A DNA stretch of 64,000 nt, taken from positions 1 through 64,000 of the forward strand of contig NZ_JADZGI010000003.1 of the NCBI RefSeq assembly GCF_015865035.1, read 5' to 3'. Made by a program: the position numbers and the translations under genes. Below are positions 51,815 through 61,310 of this stretch, one piece after another. The number at the start of each line of letters is the position of its first letter. The first letter of the stretch is position 1. The DNA is from Novosphingobium aureum (GTDB lineage Bacteria > Pseudomonadota > Alphaproteobacteria > Sphingomonadales > Sphingomonadaceae). Under the pieces are notes generated by a model. That model did not search any database. It was not told where the DNA came from and saw only the letters and a program-made list of their open reading frames with translations.

Positions 51815-52831
51815 ATGTCCGAACCGCTCTTCACGCTCGATGCGGGCAATTACCGCAAGTGCCAGCAGCTCTTTCGCGGCACGCACCGGCGCGAGTACTA
51901 CGATGGCGAATACTGGGTCGACGACAGCGCGGCGGTAGAGGTCAGCGCGCGCCGCCGCGCGATCGGGCCTTACACGATCATCGACACCAGCGCGGCGACG
52001 CGCCAGTTCTTCCGCCGCACCCGCAAGCACATCCGCGAGGATGCGACCGACCTTGGCGTGCTGTGGTTCGTGCGGCGCGGTGCGCTGGTCTTCTCCAACC
52101 AGGCCGGGCAGCGCGTCGTCGGCGAGGGCGAGTTCTTGCTCACCCGCTCGATGTCGCCGTTCTTCATCGAGCTGCAGCCCGCGGACTGCGGGGCGCACGA
52201 GATCCTGCACCTGACGGTTCCTGCGCACCTGCTGCGCAAGCATCTCGAGAGCGAGACCGGCCCTTGCGGCTTCGTCGGCGAGCAGTCGCGCGAAATCGCG
52301 ATCGCGCGCCAGATGCTCACCCAGGTCTTCGATGACGATGCGCTCGAGGAAGATGCGGCACGCATCATCGTAGAGGCCGCGATCGCGCTGGCGGGGCGTG
52401 CGCTGGGCGCATCGCGCAAGGAAGGCTCGGCGCGACAGAGCCTCTCCGAACAGCGGCTCGACGAAGTGCTGCGCTTCATCGAGGTACACTTGTCCGACCC
52501 CAACTTGTGCACCGGCATGGTGAGCAAGGGCTGCGGGGTGAGCCAGCGCTATCTCTCGTTGTTGCTGCAGGGCACCGGCAAGACCTTTTCCGAACTGGTG
52601 TGGAGCCGCCGGCTCGAGATGGCGCGCGAATGGCTCGCCGCCAGTCACCCGCGCGACGTCGCCATCGCCGAGATCGCCTATGGGGTCGGCTTCAAGAGCA
52701 CGGCGCACTTCAGCCGCAAGTTCAAGAGCGTGTTCGGCCAGAACCCGCGCGACTTTCGCGACAGCGCGATGACGCTTGCTGCCAACGACCGCGAAGCCAC
52801 CGCGCCGCAGCTGGGCGCAGCGCTTCACTGA
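51815..52831 (+). CDS. AraC-family regulator (AraC_binding_2-like N-terminal domain)
   Basis: 338 residues. The ATG at 51815 has GGGAG 6 nt before it, better than the ATG at 51809 that touches the same GGGAG. N-terminal cupin-like ligand domain (LGVLWFVRRGALVFSNQAGQ, EGEFLLTRSMSPFF). The C-terminal HTH domain includes GMVSKGCGVSQRYLSLLLQGTGKTFSELVWSRRLEMA and IAEIAYGVGFKSTAHFSRKFKSVFGQNPRDFR. It starts a run of same-strand catabolic genes and may activate them. Confidence 0.88.
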   Translation: MSEPLFTLDAGNYRKCQQLFRGTHRREYYDGEYWVDDSAAVEVSARRRAIGPYTIIDTSAATRQFFRRTRKHIREDATDLGVLWFVRRGALVFSNQAGQRVVGEGEFLLTRSMSPFFIELQPADCGAHEILHLTVPAHLLRKHLESETGPCGFVGEQSREIAIARQMLTQVFDDDALEEDAARIIVEAAIALAGRALGASRKEGSARQSLSEQRLDEVLRFIEVHLSDPNLCTGMVSKGCGVSQRYLSLLLQGTGKTFSELVWSRRLEMAREWLAASHPRDVAIAEIAYGVGFKSTAHFSRKFKSVFGQNPRDFRDSAMTLAANDREATAPQLGAALH

Positions 52832-52875
52832 CCGCTCCGGCGGCAGGGCTGGCGGCAGGACGAAGAGGAAGCGGC

Positions 52876-55800
52876 TTGACCAAGACCATCGTCAAACTCG
52901 ACGACAAGTACCGGCAGGCGGACGGCCCGGTGATGATCGGCGCGCTGCAGGCCTTCGTGCGCCTGCTGCTCGACCAGTCGCGCCGCGACCGTGCGGCGGG
53001 CCTGTCGAGCGCGGGCTACGTCACCGGCTACCGCGGCTCGCCGGTGACGACGCTCGATGCGCAGCTCTGGGCGGCGGCTTCGCTGCTTAAGGAGCACGAC
53101 GTGCGCTTCGAGCCCGGACTCAACGAGGAACTGGCGGCGACGTCGCTGCGCGGCACGCAGCAGCTCGACTGGTTCGGCAAGGCGCGCGTCGATGGCGTCT
53201 TCGCGCTGTGGTACGCCAAGGGCATCGGCGTCGACCGCGCGCACGAGGCGCTCAAGCTCGGCAACCTCGAAGGATCGAGCGCGAAGGGCGGTGTGTTGCT
53301 GCTTGCGGGCGACGATCACGGTGCGAAGAGCTCGGCCAGCGCGCACCAGTCCGACCAGAACCTTGCCGCCGCGCTCATTCCCACGCTCTATCCCGCAACG
53401 ACCGAAGAGATCCTGCGTTACGGCCAGCTCGGCTGGGCGCTCTCGCGCCATGCCGGGACTTATTGCGGGTTCAAGACGATCACCGACACGCTCGACCTGA
53501 CCTCGAGTGTGCAGCTGCCGGGCTGGACCTTTCCGATCCACGTGCCCCATCGCGAGGGCCCCGCCCTGAACCTGCGCGAAGGCATGCCCGCGCTCGAGCA
53601 GGAAGCGCTGACCGTCGAGCATCGCCTTGCTGCGGCGCAGGCCTTCGTGCGCGCCAACGCGATGGACCGGCTGACGCACGGCAGGCAAGGAGCTGCGCTC
53701 ACCATCGTCACTGCGGGCAAGGCCTGGCTCGACGTGGCGCAGGCGCTGCTCGATCTCGGCCTCGACGAGGCGCGCTGCCGCAAGCTGGGCATTGCCGCGG
53801 TCAAGCTCGCGCTGACCTGGCCGATCGACCCGTTTTTCGCGCGCGAGGCCTGCGCCGGCGCGCGCGAGGTCATGGTGGTCGAGGAAAAGCGCGGCTGGAT
53901 CGAGGACCAGCTCGCACGCGTGCTCTATGGCCTTGCCGATGCGCCTGCACTCACGGGCAAGCACGCGCCGGGGGGCGAGGCGCTGCTGTCCGGTGCCGGC
54001 GTGCTCGACGCGGCGCGGGTGCGCCGCGCGATCGTGCAGCGCCTTGGAGCGCTGGGCCATGTCGACGATGCCCTGGCCGCGCGCGCCGCGATGCTGAGCG
54101 AAGCCGATGCGGCCACCGCGGACCTGCGCGCGATTGCCGCGCGTCCCGCCTACTTCTGCTCCGGCTGCCCGCACAACCGTTCGACCCGCGTGCCCGAGGG
54201 CAGCGGCGCGATGGGGGCGACCGGGTGCCATGGCCTTGCGCACTACATGCCCGCGCGCCGCACCATGCAGACGGTCGGCATGGGCAGCGAGGGCATGCCC
54301 TGGGTCGCGGCGCAGCATTTCGTCGACACGCCGCATTATTTCCAGAACCTGGGCGATGGCACCTATACCCATTCGGGCCTGCTCACGATCCGCGCCTCGG
54401 TCGCCGCGCGCAGCAACGTGACCTTCAAGATCCTCTACAACGACGCGGTCGCGATGACCGGCGGTCAGCCGATGGAGGGCGCGCTCAGCCCTGCGCAGAT
54501 CGCTGCCGAACTGCTGGCCGAGGGGGTCTCGCCGGTGGTGCTGCTGAGCGAGGACCCGGCACGCCATCGCGGCACCGGGCTGCCGCCGCAAGTGCGCGTC
54601 CATCACCGCGACGAGCTCGACAGCCTGCAGCGCGAGTTGCGCGAGGTCGCAGGGACCAGCGCCCTCATCTACGAACAGGTCTGCGCCAACGAGAAGCGCC
54701 GCCGCCGCAAGCGGGGCCTTGCGAGCGATCCCGACATGCGCCTCTACATCAACCCGGCGGTATGCGAGGGCTGCGGCGACTGTTCGGTGCAGTCCAACTG
54801 CCTCAGCGTCGAGCCGGTCGAGACCGGGATGGGGCGCAAGCGGCGCATCAACCAGTCGAGCTGCAACAAGGACTTCTCGTGCATCAAGGGCTTCTGCCCG
54901 AGCTTCGTTACGGTCGAGGGGGGCACACCGGCGCGGCGCGCGGGCGATCTCGGTGCGCTCGATGCGATGGTAGCGGCGCTGCCCGAACCTGCCCGCGCCG
55001 AGCCGGGGGAGGGGGGCTGGAACCTGCTCGTCACCGGGATCGGCGGTACCGGGGTGCTCACCGTGGGTGCGGTGCTGGCGATGGCCGCGCAGATCGAGGG
55101 CAGGGCGGCCAAGCTGCTCGACATGACCGGCATGGCGCAGAAGGGCGGGGCGGTGGTCAGCCACTTGCGCATAGCCCAAGATCTCGACGCCGTGCCCAGC
55201 GCGCGCATCGGCACCGGCATGGCCGACGTGGTGATCGCCTGCGACCTCGTCGTTGCAGCCGCGCCCGAAGTGCTCGCGGCACAGGGGGCCGGGACTTGCC
55301 TCATCGCCAACGAGGACGTCGTGCCGACCGGCGAGTTCCAGTCCAATCCCTCGCTCGATCTCTCTTCGCGCCGCTTCCTCGATGCGCTGGCGCAGCGCGG
55401 CGATCCCGCGCGCACGATGGTCATCGAGGCGACGACGCTCGCCACGCGGGTTCTGGGCGATGCGATCTTCGCCAATTTCGTGATGCTGGGCCTTGCCGCG
55501 CAGGCGGGCGTGCTGCCGGTTTCGCTCGAAGCGCTCGACGAGGCGCTGGTGCTGAACGGCACCGCCGTCGCCGCCAACCGCCGCGCGATCGCGCTGGGCC
55601 GTCTCGCCGCGCACGACCGCGCGGCAGCCGAAAGGCTGGGCGGGCTGGGCGAGACGGCGGCGCAAGTCCCGCAAACGCTCGAAGCCATGCTCGAGAGCCG
55701 CGCCAGGCATCTCGCGGACTATCAGGACGAGGCACTGGCGCAGCTTTACCGCACACGCATCGCAGACCTTCAGGTCAAGGCGGGCGGGCGCTGGGGCGAT

Positions 55801-56391
55801 GGCGAGGATACGCAGCCCTTGCTGCTCGCCGCCGCGCAGCAGCTGGCCCGCCTCATGGCCTACAAGGACGAATATGAGGTCGCACGCCTCTTTGCTTCGC
55901 CAGCGTTTGCACAAGGGATCGGTGAGGCCTTCGACGGCGACGTCAGGCTCTCTTTGAACCTCGCCCCGCCGCTGCTCCCGCTCGGGCGCGACGCGCTGAC
56001 CGGACGGCCGCGCAAGGTCCGCTTCGGGGGGTGGATGCTGCGCGTCATGCCCTTGCTGGCGAAGGGCAGGCGGCTGCGCGGGACATGGCTCGATCCCTTC
56101 GGCCATACCCGCGAGCGCGCCGAGGAACGCGCGCTGCCGGGCGAGTATCTCGCCGTGCTCGAGCGTGCGCTGGCGGCAGGCGATCTCGCGGCGGCGACGC
56201 GCATCGCGCAAGGGGCCGCGCTTATCCGCGGCTACGGTCCGGTCAAGGCCGAGGGCATTGCCGCCTGGCGCGCGCTCGTGGCGCAGGAAGAGGCCCAAGC
56301 CGGACGCGCGATTGACCGTGGGGGCGATCAAGCTTGCCCGCAGGGCCCGGCCAGCGCCAGCGCGCTTCCGCAAGAGCAAGGGGCGGCCTAG
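52876..56391 (+). CDS. Fused indolepyruvate ferredoxin oxidoreductase (2-oxoacid oxidoreductase)
   Basis: 1171 residues from a TTG at 52876 with GAGGAAG 5-6 nt before it; this is the family length for single-chain proteobacterial enzymes (about 1150-1190). Alpha-type N-terminus (GALQAFVRLLLDQ, GYVTGYRGSPVTTLD, GLNEELAATSLRGTQQ), TPP part YFCSGCPHNRSTRVPEGS and GGQPMEGAL, a [4Fe-4S] motif at about 630-670 (CEGCGDCSVQSNC and CSCIKGFCP-like CIKGFCPSF), and the gamma domain from about 720 (GIGGTGVLTVGAVLAMAAQI, AQKGGAVVSHLRI). It oxidatively decarboxylates a 2-oxoacid to an acyl-CoA. It sits directly before a Rieske oxygenase gene. Confidence 0.92.
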   Translation: MTKTIVKLDDKYRQADGPVMIGALQAFVRLLLDQSRRDRAAGLSSAGYVTGYRGSPVTTLDAQLWAAASLLKEHDVRFEPGLNEELAATSLRGTQQLDWFGKARVDGVFALWYAKGIGVDRAHEALKLGNLEGSSAKGGVLLLAGDDHGAKSSASAHQSDQNLAAALIPTLYPATTEEILRYGQLGWALSRHAGTYCGFKTITDTLDLTSSVQLPGWTFPIHVPHREGPALNLREGMPALEQEALTVEHRLAAAQAFVRANAMDRLTHGRQGAALTIVTAGKAWLDVAQALLDLGLDEARCRKLGIAAVKLALTWPIDPFFAREACAGAREVMVVEEKRGWIEDQLARVLYGLADAPALTGKHAPGGEALLSGAGVLDAARVRRAIVQRLGALGHVDDALAARAAMLSEADAATADLRAIAARPAYFCSGCPHNRSTRVPEGSGAMGATGCHGLAHYMPARRTMQTVGMGSEGMPWVAAQHFVDTPHYFQNLGDGTYTHSGLLTIRASVAARSNVTFKILYNDAVAMTGGQPMEGALSPAQIAAELLAEGVSPVVLLSEDPARHRGTGLPPQVRVHHRDELDSLQRELREVAGTSALIYEQVCANEKRRRRKRGLASDPDMRLYINPAVCEGCGDCSVQSNCLSVEPVETGMGRKRRINQSSCNKDFSCIKGFCPSFVTVEGGTPARRAGDLGALDAMVAALPEPARAEPGEGGWNLLVTGIGGTGVLTVGAVLAMAAQIEGRAAKLLDMTGMAQKGGAVVSHLRIAQDLDAVPSARIGTGMADVVIACDLVVAAAPEVLAAQGAGTCLIANEDVVPTGEFQSNPSLDLSSRRFLDALAQRGDPARTMVIEATTLATRVLGDAIFANFVMLGLAAQAGVLPVSLEALDEALVLNGTAVAANRRAIALGRLAAHDRAAAERLGGLGETAAQVPQTLEAMLESRARHLADYQDEALAQLYRTRIADLQVKAGGRWGDGEDTQPLLLAAAQQLARLMAYKDEYEVARLFASPAFAQGIGEAFDGDVRLSLNLAPPLLPLGRDALTGRPRKVRFGGWMLRVMPLLAKGRRLRGTWLDPFGHTRERAEERALPGEYLAVLERALAAGDLAAATRIAQGAALIRGYGPVKAEGIAAWRALVAQEEAQAGRAIDRGGDQACPQGPASASALPQEQGAA

Positions 56392-56416
56392 AAAAACCAT
56401 GGAAGAGGATCTGGCG

Positions 56417-57754
56417 ATGAACGCGCAAGGCAAGACAAGCCGCCGTCTGGTCGACCGCCCCGTGCGCATCGGCGCCGAGGCCTATGTCGACCCCGACTAT
56501 GCCCGCGAGGAAGCCGAAAGGCTCTGGCCGCGCGTCTGGCAGGTGGCCTGCCGCGAGGAGGAACTGGAAAAGCCCGGCGACTACGTCACTTACGACATCG
56601 TCGATGATTCGGTGATCGTGCTGCGCAGCAAGGAGGGCACCTTGCGTGCCTTCCACAATGTCTGCCGCCACCGCGCCCGCCGCCTGACGCAGGGCTGCGG
56701 CAACAAGGCGCGGCTCACCTGCCCGTTCCACGCCTGGAGCTGGGACCTGGAAGGCCAGTGCATCGGCATGACCCGCGGCGAGGCATGGGGCGAGGCGCTG
56801 GGCCGCGAGGACGTGCCGCTGCTGCCGGTCCAGGTCGATACCTGGGGCGGCTGGGTCTTCGTCAACATGGACCTCGAGGCCGCGCCGCTCGCGGACTACA
56901 TGGGCGAGGCCGCGACCAACCTCGCGCCCTTCGCCTTCGAGACGATGCGCTATCGCTGGCGCCAGTACCTGCATTTCCCTTGCAACTGGAAGGTCGCGGT
57001 CGAGGCCTTCAACGAAGGCTACCACGTCGCGGGCACGCACCCGCAGCTGACCAAGTTCTCGGCCAAGCCGACCTGGAGCGATGCCTGGGGCCTGCACGGC
57101 GTGTTCGGCTCGGCCGCGCGCGAGGGGTCGGGCGGGGCGAGCAGCGGCGCGGCCGGTGCCGCCGACATGCGCGAGGGACTGAAGCATTCGCTCAACCAGC
57201 TGTGGGAAGAGGTCAACGCGACCACCACGCAGACCATGGTCGATGTCGCCAACCGCTTGCCCGAGGAACTGCCCGAGGGCACCCCGGCACACGAGGTGCA
57301 GATGCACCTGATGAAGCGCACCATCGAGGAAGATGCCAAGCGCGGGGTACTGTGGCCCGCGATCGATCCGGCGCACTTCGCCAAGGTCGGCAACGTGCTG
57401 CACATCTTCCCCAACACGGTGATCGTCCACGGGCCGGTCTTCGCGCTGTGCTACCGCGCGCGGCCCGACGGCACCGATCCTAACCGCTGCATCTTCGAGG
57501 TCTACACGCTCGAGAAATTCCCGGAGGGCGCCGAGCCGCGCCCCGACAATCTCTACCGCCCCGAGATGACCGAGGAAGCCTGGCGCAAGGTGCTGTGCCA
57601 GGATTTCTCGAACATGGAGGCGGTGCAGCAGGGCCTTCGCGATCGCGCCTTCCCGGGCATCTACCCAAGTCCCGAGGAAGAAAAGGCCATCGTCAATTTC
57701 CACCGTGTGCTCGCCGACTACGTCGGTCGCGGCGCTCCCGAACCCATCGACTGA
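56417..57754 (+). CDS. Rieske non-heme iron oxygenase, alpha subunit
   Basis: 445 residues from the ATG at 56417 (GAAGAGGAT 8 nt before it; an ATG at 56399 has no site). Rieske ligands Cys83/His85 and Cys102/His105 (CRHRARRLTQGCGNKARLTC plus PFHAW). Mononuclear iron ligands His203 and His208 in NEGYHVAGTH, with Asp396 in CQDFSNMEAVQQG. There is no beta subunit, ferredoxin or reductase gene adjacent, so partners must come from elsewhere. It would hydroxylate or dihydroxylate a ring substrate. It lies between the 2-oxoacid oxidoreductase and dehydratase copy B. Confidence 0.93.
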   Translation: MNAQGKTSRRLVDRPVRIGAEAYVDPDYAREEAERLWPRVWQVACREEELEKPGDYVTYDIVDDSVIVLRSKEGTLRAFHNVCRHRARRLTQGCGNKARLTCPFHAWSWDLEGQCIGMTRGEAWGEALGREDVPLLPVQVDTWGGWVFVNMDLEAAPLADYMGEAATNLAPFAFETMRYRWRQYLHFPCNWKVAVEAFNEGYHVAGTHPQLTKFSAKPTWSDAWGLHGVFGSAAREGSGGASSGAAGAADMREGLKHSLNQLWEEVNATTTQTMVDVANRLPEELPEGTPAHEVQMHLMKRTIEEDAKRGVLWPAIDPAHFAKVGNVLHIFPNTVIVHGPVFALCYRARPDGTDPNRCIFEVYTLEKFPEGAEPRPDNLYRPEMTEEAWRKVLCQDFSNMEAVQQGLRDRAFPGIYPSPEEEKAIVNFHRVLADYVGRGAPEPID

Positions 57755-57766
57755 GGCTTGCAATCC

Positions 57767-58987
57767 ATGGCCGAGACCAAGATCAAGAACGCCCCGCAGG
57801 ACGCCGCCGCGCCGCAACCCACGCTCGATACCAGCGATGTCGACAAGTACGTCGGCAAGCAGGTCGTCTTTGCCGAGATGTGGGACCCTGCCAGCTCGAC
57901 CGAAATCCGCCGCTGGGTCCAGGCGCTCGATTACGCCAATCCCGTCCACTACGACGAAGAAGCCGCGCGCGCCTCGTGCTTCGGCGGGCTGGTCGCGCCG
58001 CAGAGCTTCACCGTGGCGATGGACTACGGCCACGGCTGCCACCCCTCGTGCATCGGCAACGTGCCCGGCACGCACCTGATCTTCGGCGGCGAGGAATGGT
58101 GGTTCTACGGTGACCGTATCCGCCCCGGCGACCACTTGCGCCAGGAGCGCTTCTTCGCAGGCTACAAGGTGACCGACACCAGCTTTGCAGGCCCGACGAT
58201 GTTCTCGGACGGCGACACCTACCACTACCGCGAGGACGGCACCTTGTTCGCCAAGGAACGCGCGACCTCGATCCGCTACTTGCGCGAGGAAGCCAACAAG
58301 CGCGCGGTCTACGACAAGCAGAACCGCGCTGTGAAAAGCTGGACCCCACAGGAAATGGAAGAGATCGAGCGCATCCGGTTCGACTGGATTCTCTCCAACC
58401 GTGCCGGGACGACGCCCGATTGGGACGCCGTATCGGTTGGCGACACGTTGCCGCGCCGGGTGATCGGTCCGCACACTCCGCTCACCTTCGGTTTCGAATA
58501 CCGCGCGCACCGCCAGAACATCTGGGGCACCTGGCGCTGGAACCCGCCCGAGGGCATGCGCGACCCGGCCAAGGAAAACGCCGGCTTCGACGAGGACATG
58601 ACCTACGACTTCGAGGCGCAGAAGATCGACCCGCGCCAGAAGGACGGGCTCTACTACGGTCCATCGAGCGGACACCTCAACCCGGCCAAGGCCGAGAAGA
58701 TCGGCATGGGCGGCACTTACGGCTACGGCGCCTCGATGAATGCCTGGCACCTCGATTACGTCGCCTACTGGGCGGGCAACGCGGGCTACATCTGGCATTC
58801 GAAGACCCAGTTTCGCAAACCCGCCTTCGAAGGCGACGTGACTTTCGTCGAGGGCGAGGTCGTCGAGAAGATCGAGACCGGGCCCAATGGCCTGCCGATC
58901 GTGCGGATCAAGACCCGCATGACCACGCAGGATGGCGATACCGTGCTCACCGGAACGGCGGACGTCTCGCTGCCGCGCGCACGCTGA
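57767..58987 (+). CDS. FAS1-like / MaoC-type two-hotdog dehydratase domain protein, copy B
   Basis: 406 residues from the ATG at 57767 with GAGG 10 nt upstream. First hotdog RRWVQALDYANPVHYDEE with FGGLVAPQSFTVAMDYGHG and HLIFGGEEWWFYGDRIRPGD; second hotdog YYGPSSGHLNPAKAEKIGMGGTYGYGASM with FEGDVTFVEGEVV. The matching segments in copy A (3144-4313) follow the same order, so this is a true paralogue. It follows the Rieske gene by 12 bp and precedes the ligase by 13 bp. Confidence 0.83.
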   Translation: MAETKIKNAPQDAAAPQPTLDTSDVDKYVGKQVVFAEMWDPASSTEIRRWVQALDYANPVHYDEEAARASCFGGLVAPQSFTVAMDYGHGCHPSCIGNVPGTHLIFGGEEWWFYGDRIRPGDHLRQERFFAGYKVTDTSFAGPTMFSDGDTYHYREDGTLFAKERATSIRYLREEANKRAVYDKQNRAVKSWTPQEMEEIERIRFDWILSNRAGTTPDWDAVSVGDTLPRRVIGPHTPLTFGFEYRAHRQNIWGTWRWNPPEGMRDPAKENAGFDEDMTYDFEAQKIDPRQKDGLYYGPSSGHLNPAKAEKIGMGGTYGYGASMNAWHLDYVAYWAGNAGYIWHSKTQFRKPAFEGDVTFVEGEVVEKIETGPNGLPIVRIKTRMTTQDGDTVLTGTADVSLPRAR

Positions 58988-59000
58988 GGAGCACGCGGCG

Positions 59001-60686
59001 ATGGACCTCTCGCAACTCGTGGCCCGCGCGCCGGGCGAAAGCGGCCTCTCGCTGGTCGAGGCGATCCCCATTGCCGAAGAGCCGGGCATCGGCGCGCTGA
59101 CCATCGGCGGTTACCTGGATGAGGTCTGCGCACGCCATGGCGATGCCGAGGCGGTGAGCTTCAACACCGAAGCGCAGCGGCTCTCGTGGTCCTACCGCGA
59201 GCTGCGCGAGGAGGCGCTGGGGGTGGCGCGCGCCCTTATCGCGCAAGGCATGGCGCCGGGCGAGCGCATCGGCATCCTCATGACCAACCGGCCCGAATTC
59301 CTCTCGGCCTTCTTCGGCATCGCCATGGCGGGCGGTGTCGCGGTCGCGCTCTCGACCTTTTCGACGCAGGGCGAGCTCGATCACCTGCTCGGTGCATCGC
59401 AGGTGACCACGCTTCTGATGGAGGCGCAGGTCCTCAAGACCGACTTTGCGGCGATGGTCACTGCTCTCGACCCGGTACCGGGCACGCGTCACCCGGCGCT
59501 GCGCAAGGTGGTGGCGCTGGGCGCACAGGAAGGCTCGGGCATCGTCGAATGGCGCGCGTGGCTCGCCCAAGGGGCCGGGGTCGGCGAGGCGCAGGTCGCG
59601 GCAAGGCTCGCCATGGTCGCGCCCGAAGACCCGGGCGGCATCTTCTTCTCCTCGGGCACCACCAGTGCGCCCAAGGGCATCGCCCATAGCCAGCAGGCCT
59701 TTGCCATCCAGTGGTGGCGCTGGCCGCGCCTTTTCGCGATGCACGAGCCGGTGCGGGCCTGGACCGGCAACGGCTTCTTCTGGTCGGGCAATATCTCGAT
59801 GGTCGTCGGCGCGGCGCTTTCGACCGGCGGGTGCATCGTGCTCCAGCGCTATTTCGACGCCGCCGAGGCGCTGCGCGTGATCGAGGCGGAACGCGTGACG
59901 TTCGCCAATGGCCGCCCGCACCAGTGGGCGCGCCTCCAGGCCGAGCCGGGCTGGGCGGGCGCGGACCTCTCCAGCCTCAGGTACGTGCCGCGCGGCGAGC
60001 TGATCTGGGCGCACCCCAGCGTCTCGACCGACTGGGAAGTGCCCCAGACCTTCGGCACCACCGAGACCATGTCAGCCTGCACCTGCATCGGCCGCGCCGC
60101 GAGTGAGGCGGACTACGCGGGCAGCTACGGCCTGCCCTTGCCGGGCAACACGCTCAAGATCGTCGATCCCCAAACGCGCGAGCTCGTGCCGGAGGGCGAG
60201 CATGGCGAGATGTGCATCAAGGGGCCGACGCTGATGAGCGGCTACCTTGGCAAGAGCGGGGCGCAATGCTTCGATCCCGAAGGCTTCTACTGCACCGGCG
60301 ACGGCGGACGCGTCGATGCGCTGGGGCGCTTCTACTGGGAAGGCCGTCTGACCGCGATGATCAAGACCGGCGGCGCCAATGTCGCGCCCGAGGAGATCGA
60401 CGAGATCGTCGCCAACTGGCCCGGGGTGAAGCGCGTGCAGACCGTGGGCGTCGAGGATGCCCTGCTGGGCGAGCGCGTGGTGACCTGCCTGGTCCCGCTC
60501 GATGGCGCCGAGATCGACGGCAAGGCGCTGCTCGCGCACCTTCGTTCGCAGCTGGCGAGCTTCAAGTGCCCCAAGGAGGTGCTCGTGTGCACCGAGGAGG
60601 ACTTCGCGATCACCGGCAACGAGAAGGTCCGCCCCGCGCAAGTGCGCGCCATGGCGCAGCGCCGCCTTGCCGCGACCGCGCCTTGA
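59001..60686 (+). CDS. AMP-forming acyl-CoA synthetase / ligase, copy B
   Basis: 561 residues from the ATG at 59001 with GAGGAGC upstream. ANL signatures: FFSSGTTSAPKGIAHS, PQTFGTTETMSA, STGDGG-like CTGDGGRVDALGRFYWEGR and MIKTGGANVAPEEIDE. The C-terminal lysine motif is in FAITGNEKVRP. It activates an acid with CoA, and the N-terminal 20 residues extend beyond copy A. A 14-bp tandem repeat begins at its stop codon. Confidence 0.9.
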   Translation: MDLSQLVARAPGESGLSLVEAIPIAEEPGIGALTIGGYLDEVCARHGDAEAVSFNTEAQRLSWSYRELREEALGVARALIAQGMAPGERIGILMTNRPEFLSAFFGIAMAGGVAVALSTFSTQGELDHLLGASQVTTLLMEAQVLKTDFAAMVTALDPVPGTRHPALRKVVALGAQEGSGIVEWRAWLAQGAGVGEAQVAARLAMVAPEDPGGIFFSSGTTSAPKGIAHSQQAFAIQWWRWPRLFAMHEPVRAWTGNGFFWSGNISMVVGAALSTGGCIVLQRYFDAAEALRVIEAERVTFANGRPHQWARLQAEPGWAGADLSSLRYVPRGELIWAHPSVSTDWEVPQTFGTTETMSACTCIGRAASEADYAGSYGLPLPGNTLKIVDPQTRELVPEGEHGEMCIKGPTLMSGYLGKSGAQCFDPEGFYCTGDGGRVDALGRFYWEGRLTAMIKTGGANVAPEEIDEIVANWPGVKRVQTVGVEDALLGERVVTCLVPLDGAEIDGKALLAHLRSQLASFKCPKEVLVCTEEDFAITGNEKVRPAQVRAMAQRRLAATAP

Positions 60687-60711
60687 GCAATGGGTCCTGA
60701 GTAACGGGCCC
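60684..60711. repeat. 14-bp imperfect tandem duplication starting at the ligase stop codon
   Basis: TGAGCAATGGGTCC (60684-60697) then TGAGTAACGGGCCC (60698-60711), 11 of 14 identical, followed by TGACCCC as a partial third unit. The first TGA is the ligase stop. Confidence 0.7.
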
Positions 60712-60842
60712 TGACCCCCGGGGCGGACAAAAGCCAATGCCTTCAGGGTCATTCGCCTGATCTGCGGGCGATGTTAACGGCGAAGATGGAGGCCCGCGCG
60801 CACAGAGCACGATGCCGGCTGGCGGGACATGCGGAGAGGACG

Positions 60843-61310
60843 ATGAGCGAACTCGACTATTACCAGTACGCCTATGTCACCAGCGACTGGCGCCGGGCGA
60901 TGGCGGAGCTTTCCGCCCAGCACGGCATCACCGGGTGGATGGAGATGGAGCAGGCCGAATTCGCCACCGGGGATGGCAGGAGTGCCGTCGCCCACTTCGC
61001 GCTGGCCTTCAGGAACGGACTGCAGTTCGAGGTGATCGAGCCGGTCTCGGGTGATTGCGAGGTCTACCGCGCAGGGCTGCCCGACACGGGCTACGCCAAG
61101 CGCTTCCATCACCTCGGGCGGCATTTCTCCACCCGCGCCGCCTTCGATGACGCGATGGCACAGGCGCGCGCACGCTATGCCGTGCCGGTCGCGAGCGAGA
61201 CGATGGGCGGCGAATACGCCTATTTCGATGCGCGCGAGGAGACCGGCCACTTCATCGAATACTTCATTTTCCCGCCCGATTCCCACCTCTCACAGGTGCC
61301 GGTCTCGTGA
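60843..61310 (+). CDS. VOC-fold (glyoxalase/bleomycin-resistance/dioxygenase superfamily) protein
   Basis: 155 residues from the ATG at 60843 with GGAGAGG upstream. One VOC module with paired beta-alpha-beta-beta-beta units: SELDYYQYAYVTSDWRRAM, LQFEVIEPVSG, KRFHHLGRHF and EYAYFDAREETGHFIEYFIF. Candidate metal ligands are a His in FHHLG and a Glu in HFIEYF. It is too short for a two-module extradiol dioxygenase; epimerase, lyase or isomerase chemistry is more likely. Its stop overlaps the GTG of the next gene. Confidence 0.8.
   Translation: MSELDYYQYAYVTSDWRRAMAELSAQHGITGWMEMEQAEFATGDGRSAVAHFALAFRNGLQFEVIEPVSGDCEVYRAGLPDTGYAKRFHHLGRHFSTRAAFDDAMAQARARYAVPVASETMGGEYAYFDAREETGHFIEYFIFPPDSHLSQVPVS

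Noticed and set aside
60843..61310. VOC protein as an extradiol ring-cleavage dioxygenase
   Set aside because: At 155 residues it has one module, and the His-His-Glu triad of extradiol dioxygenases cannot be placed.
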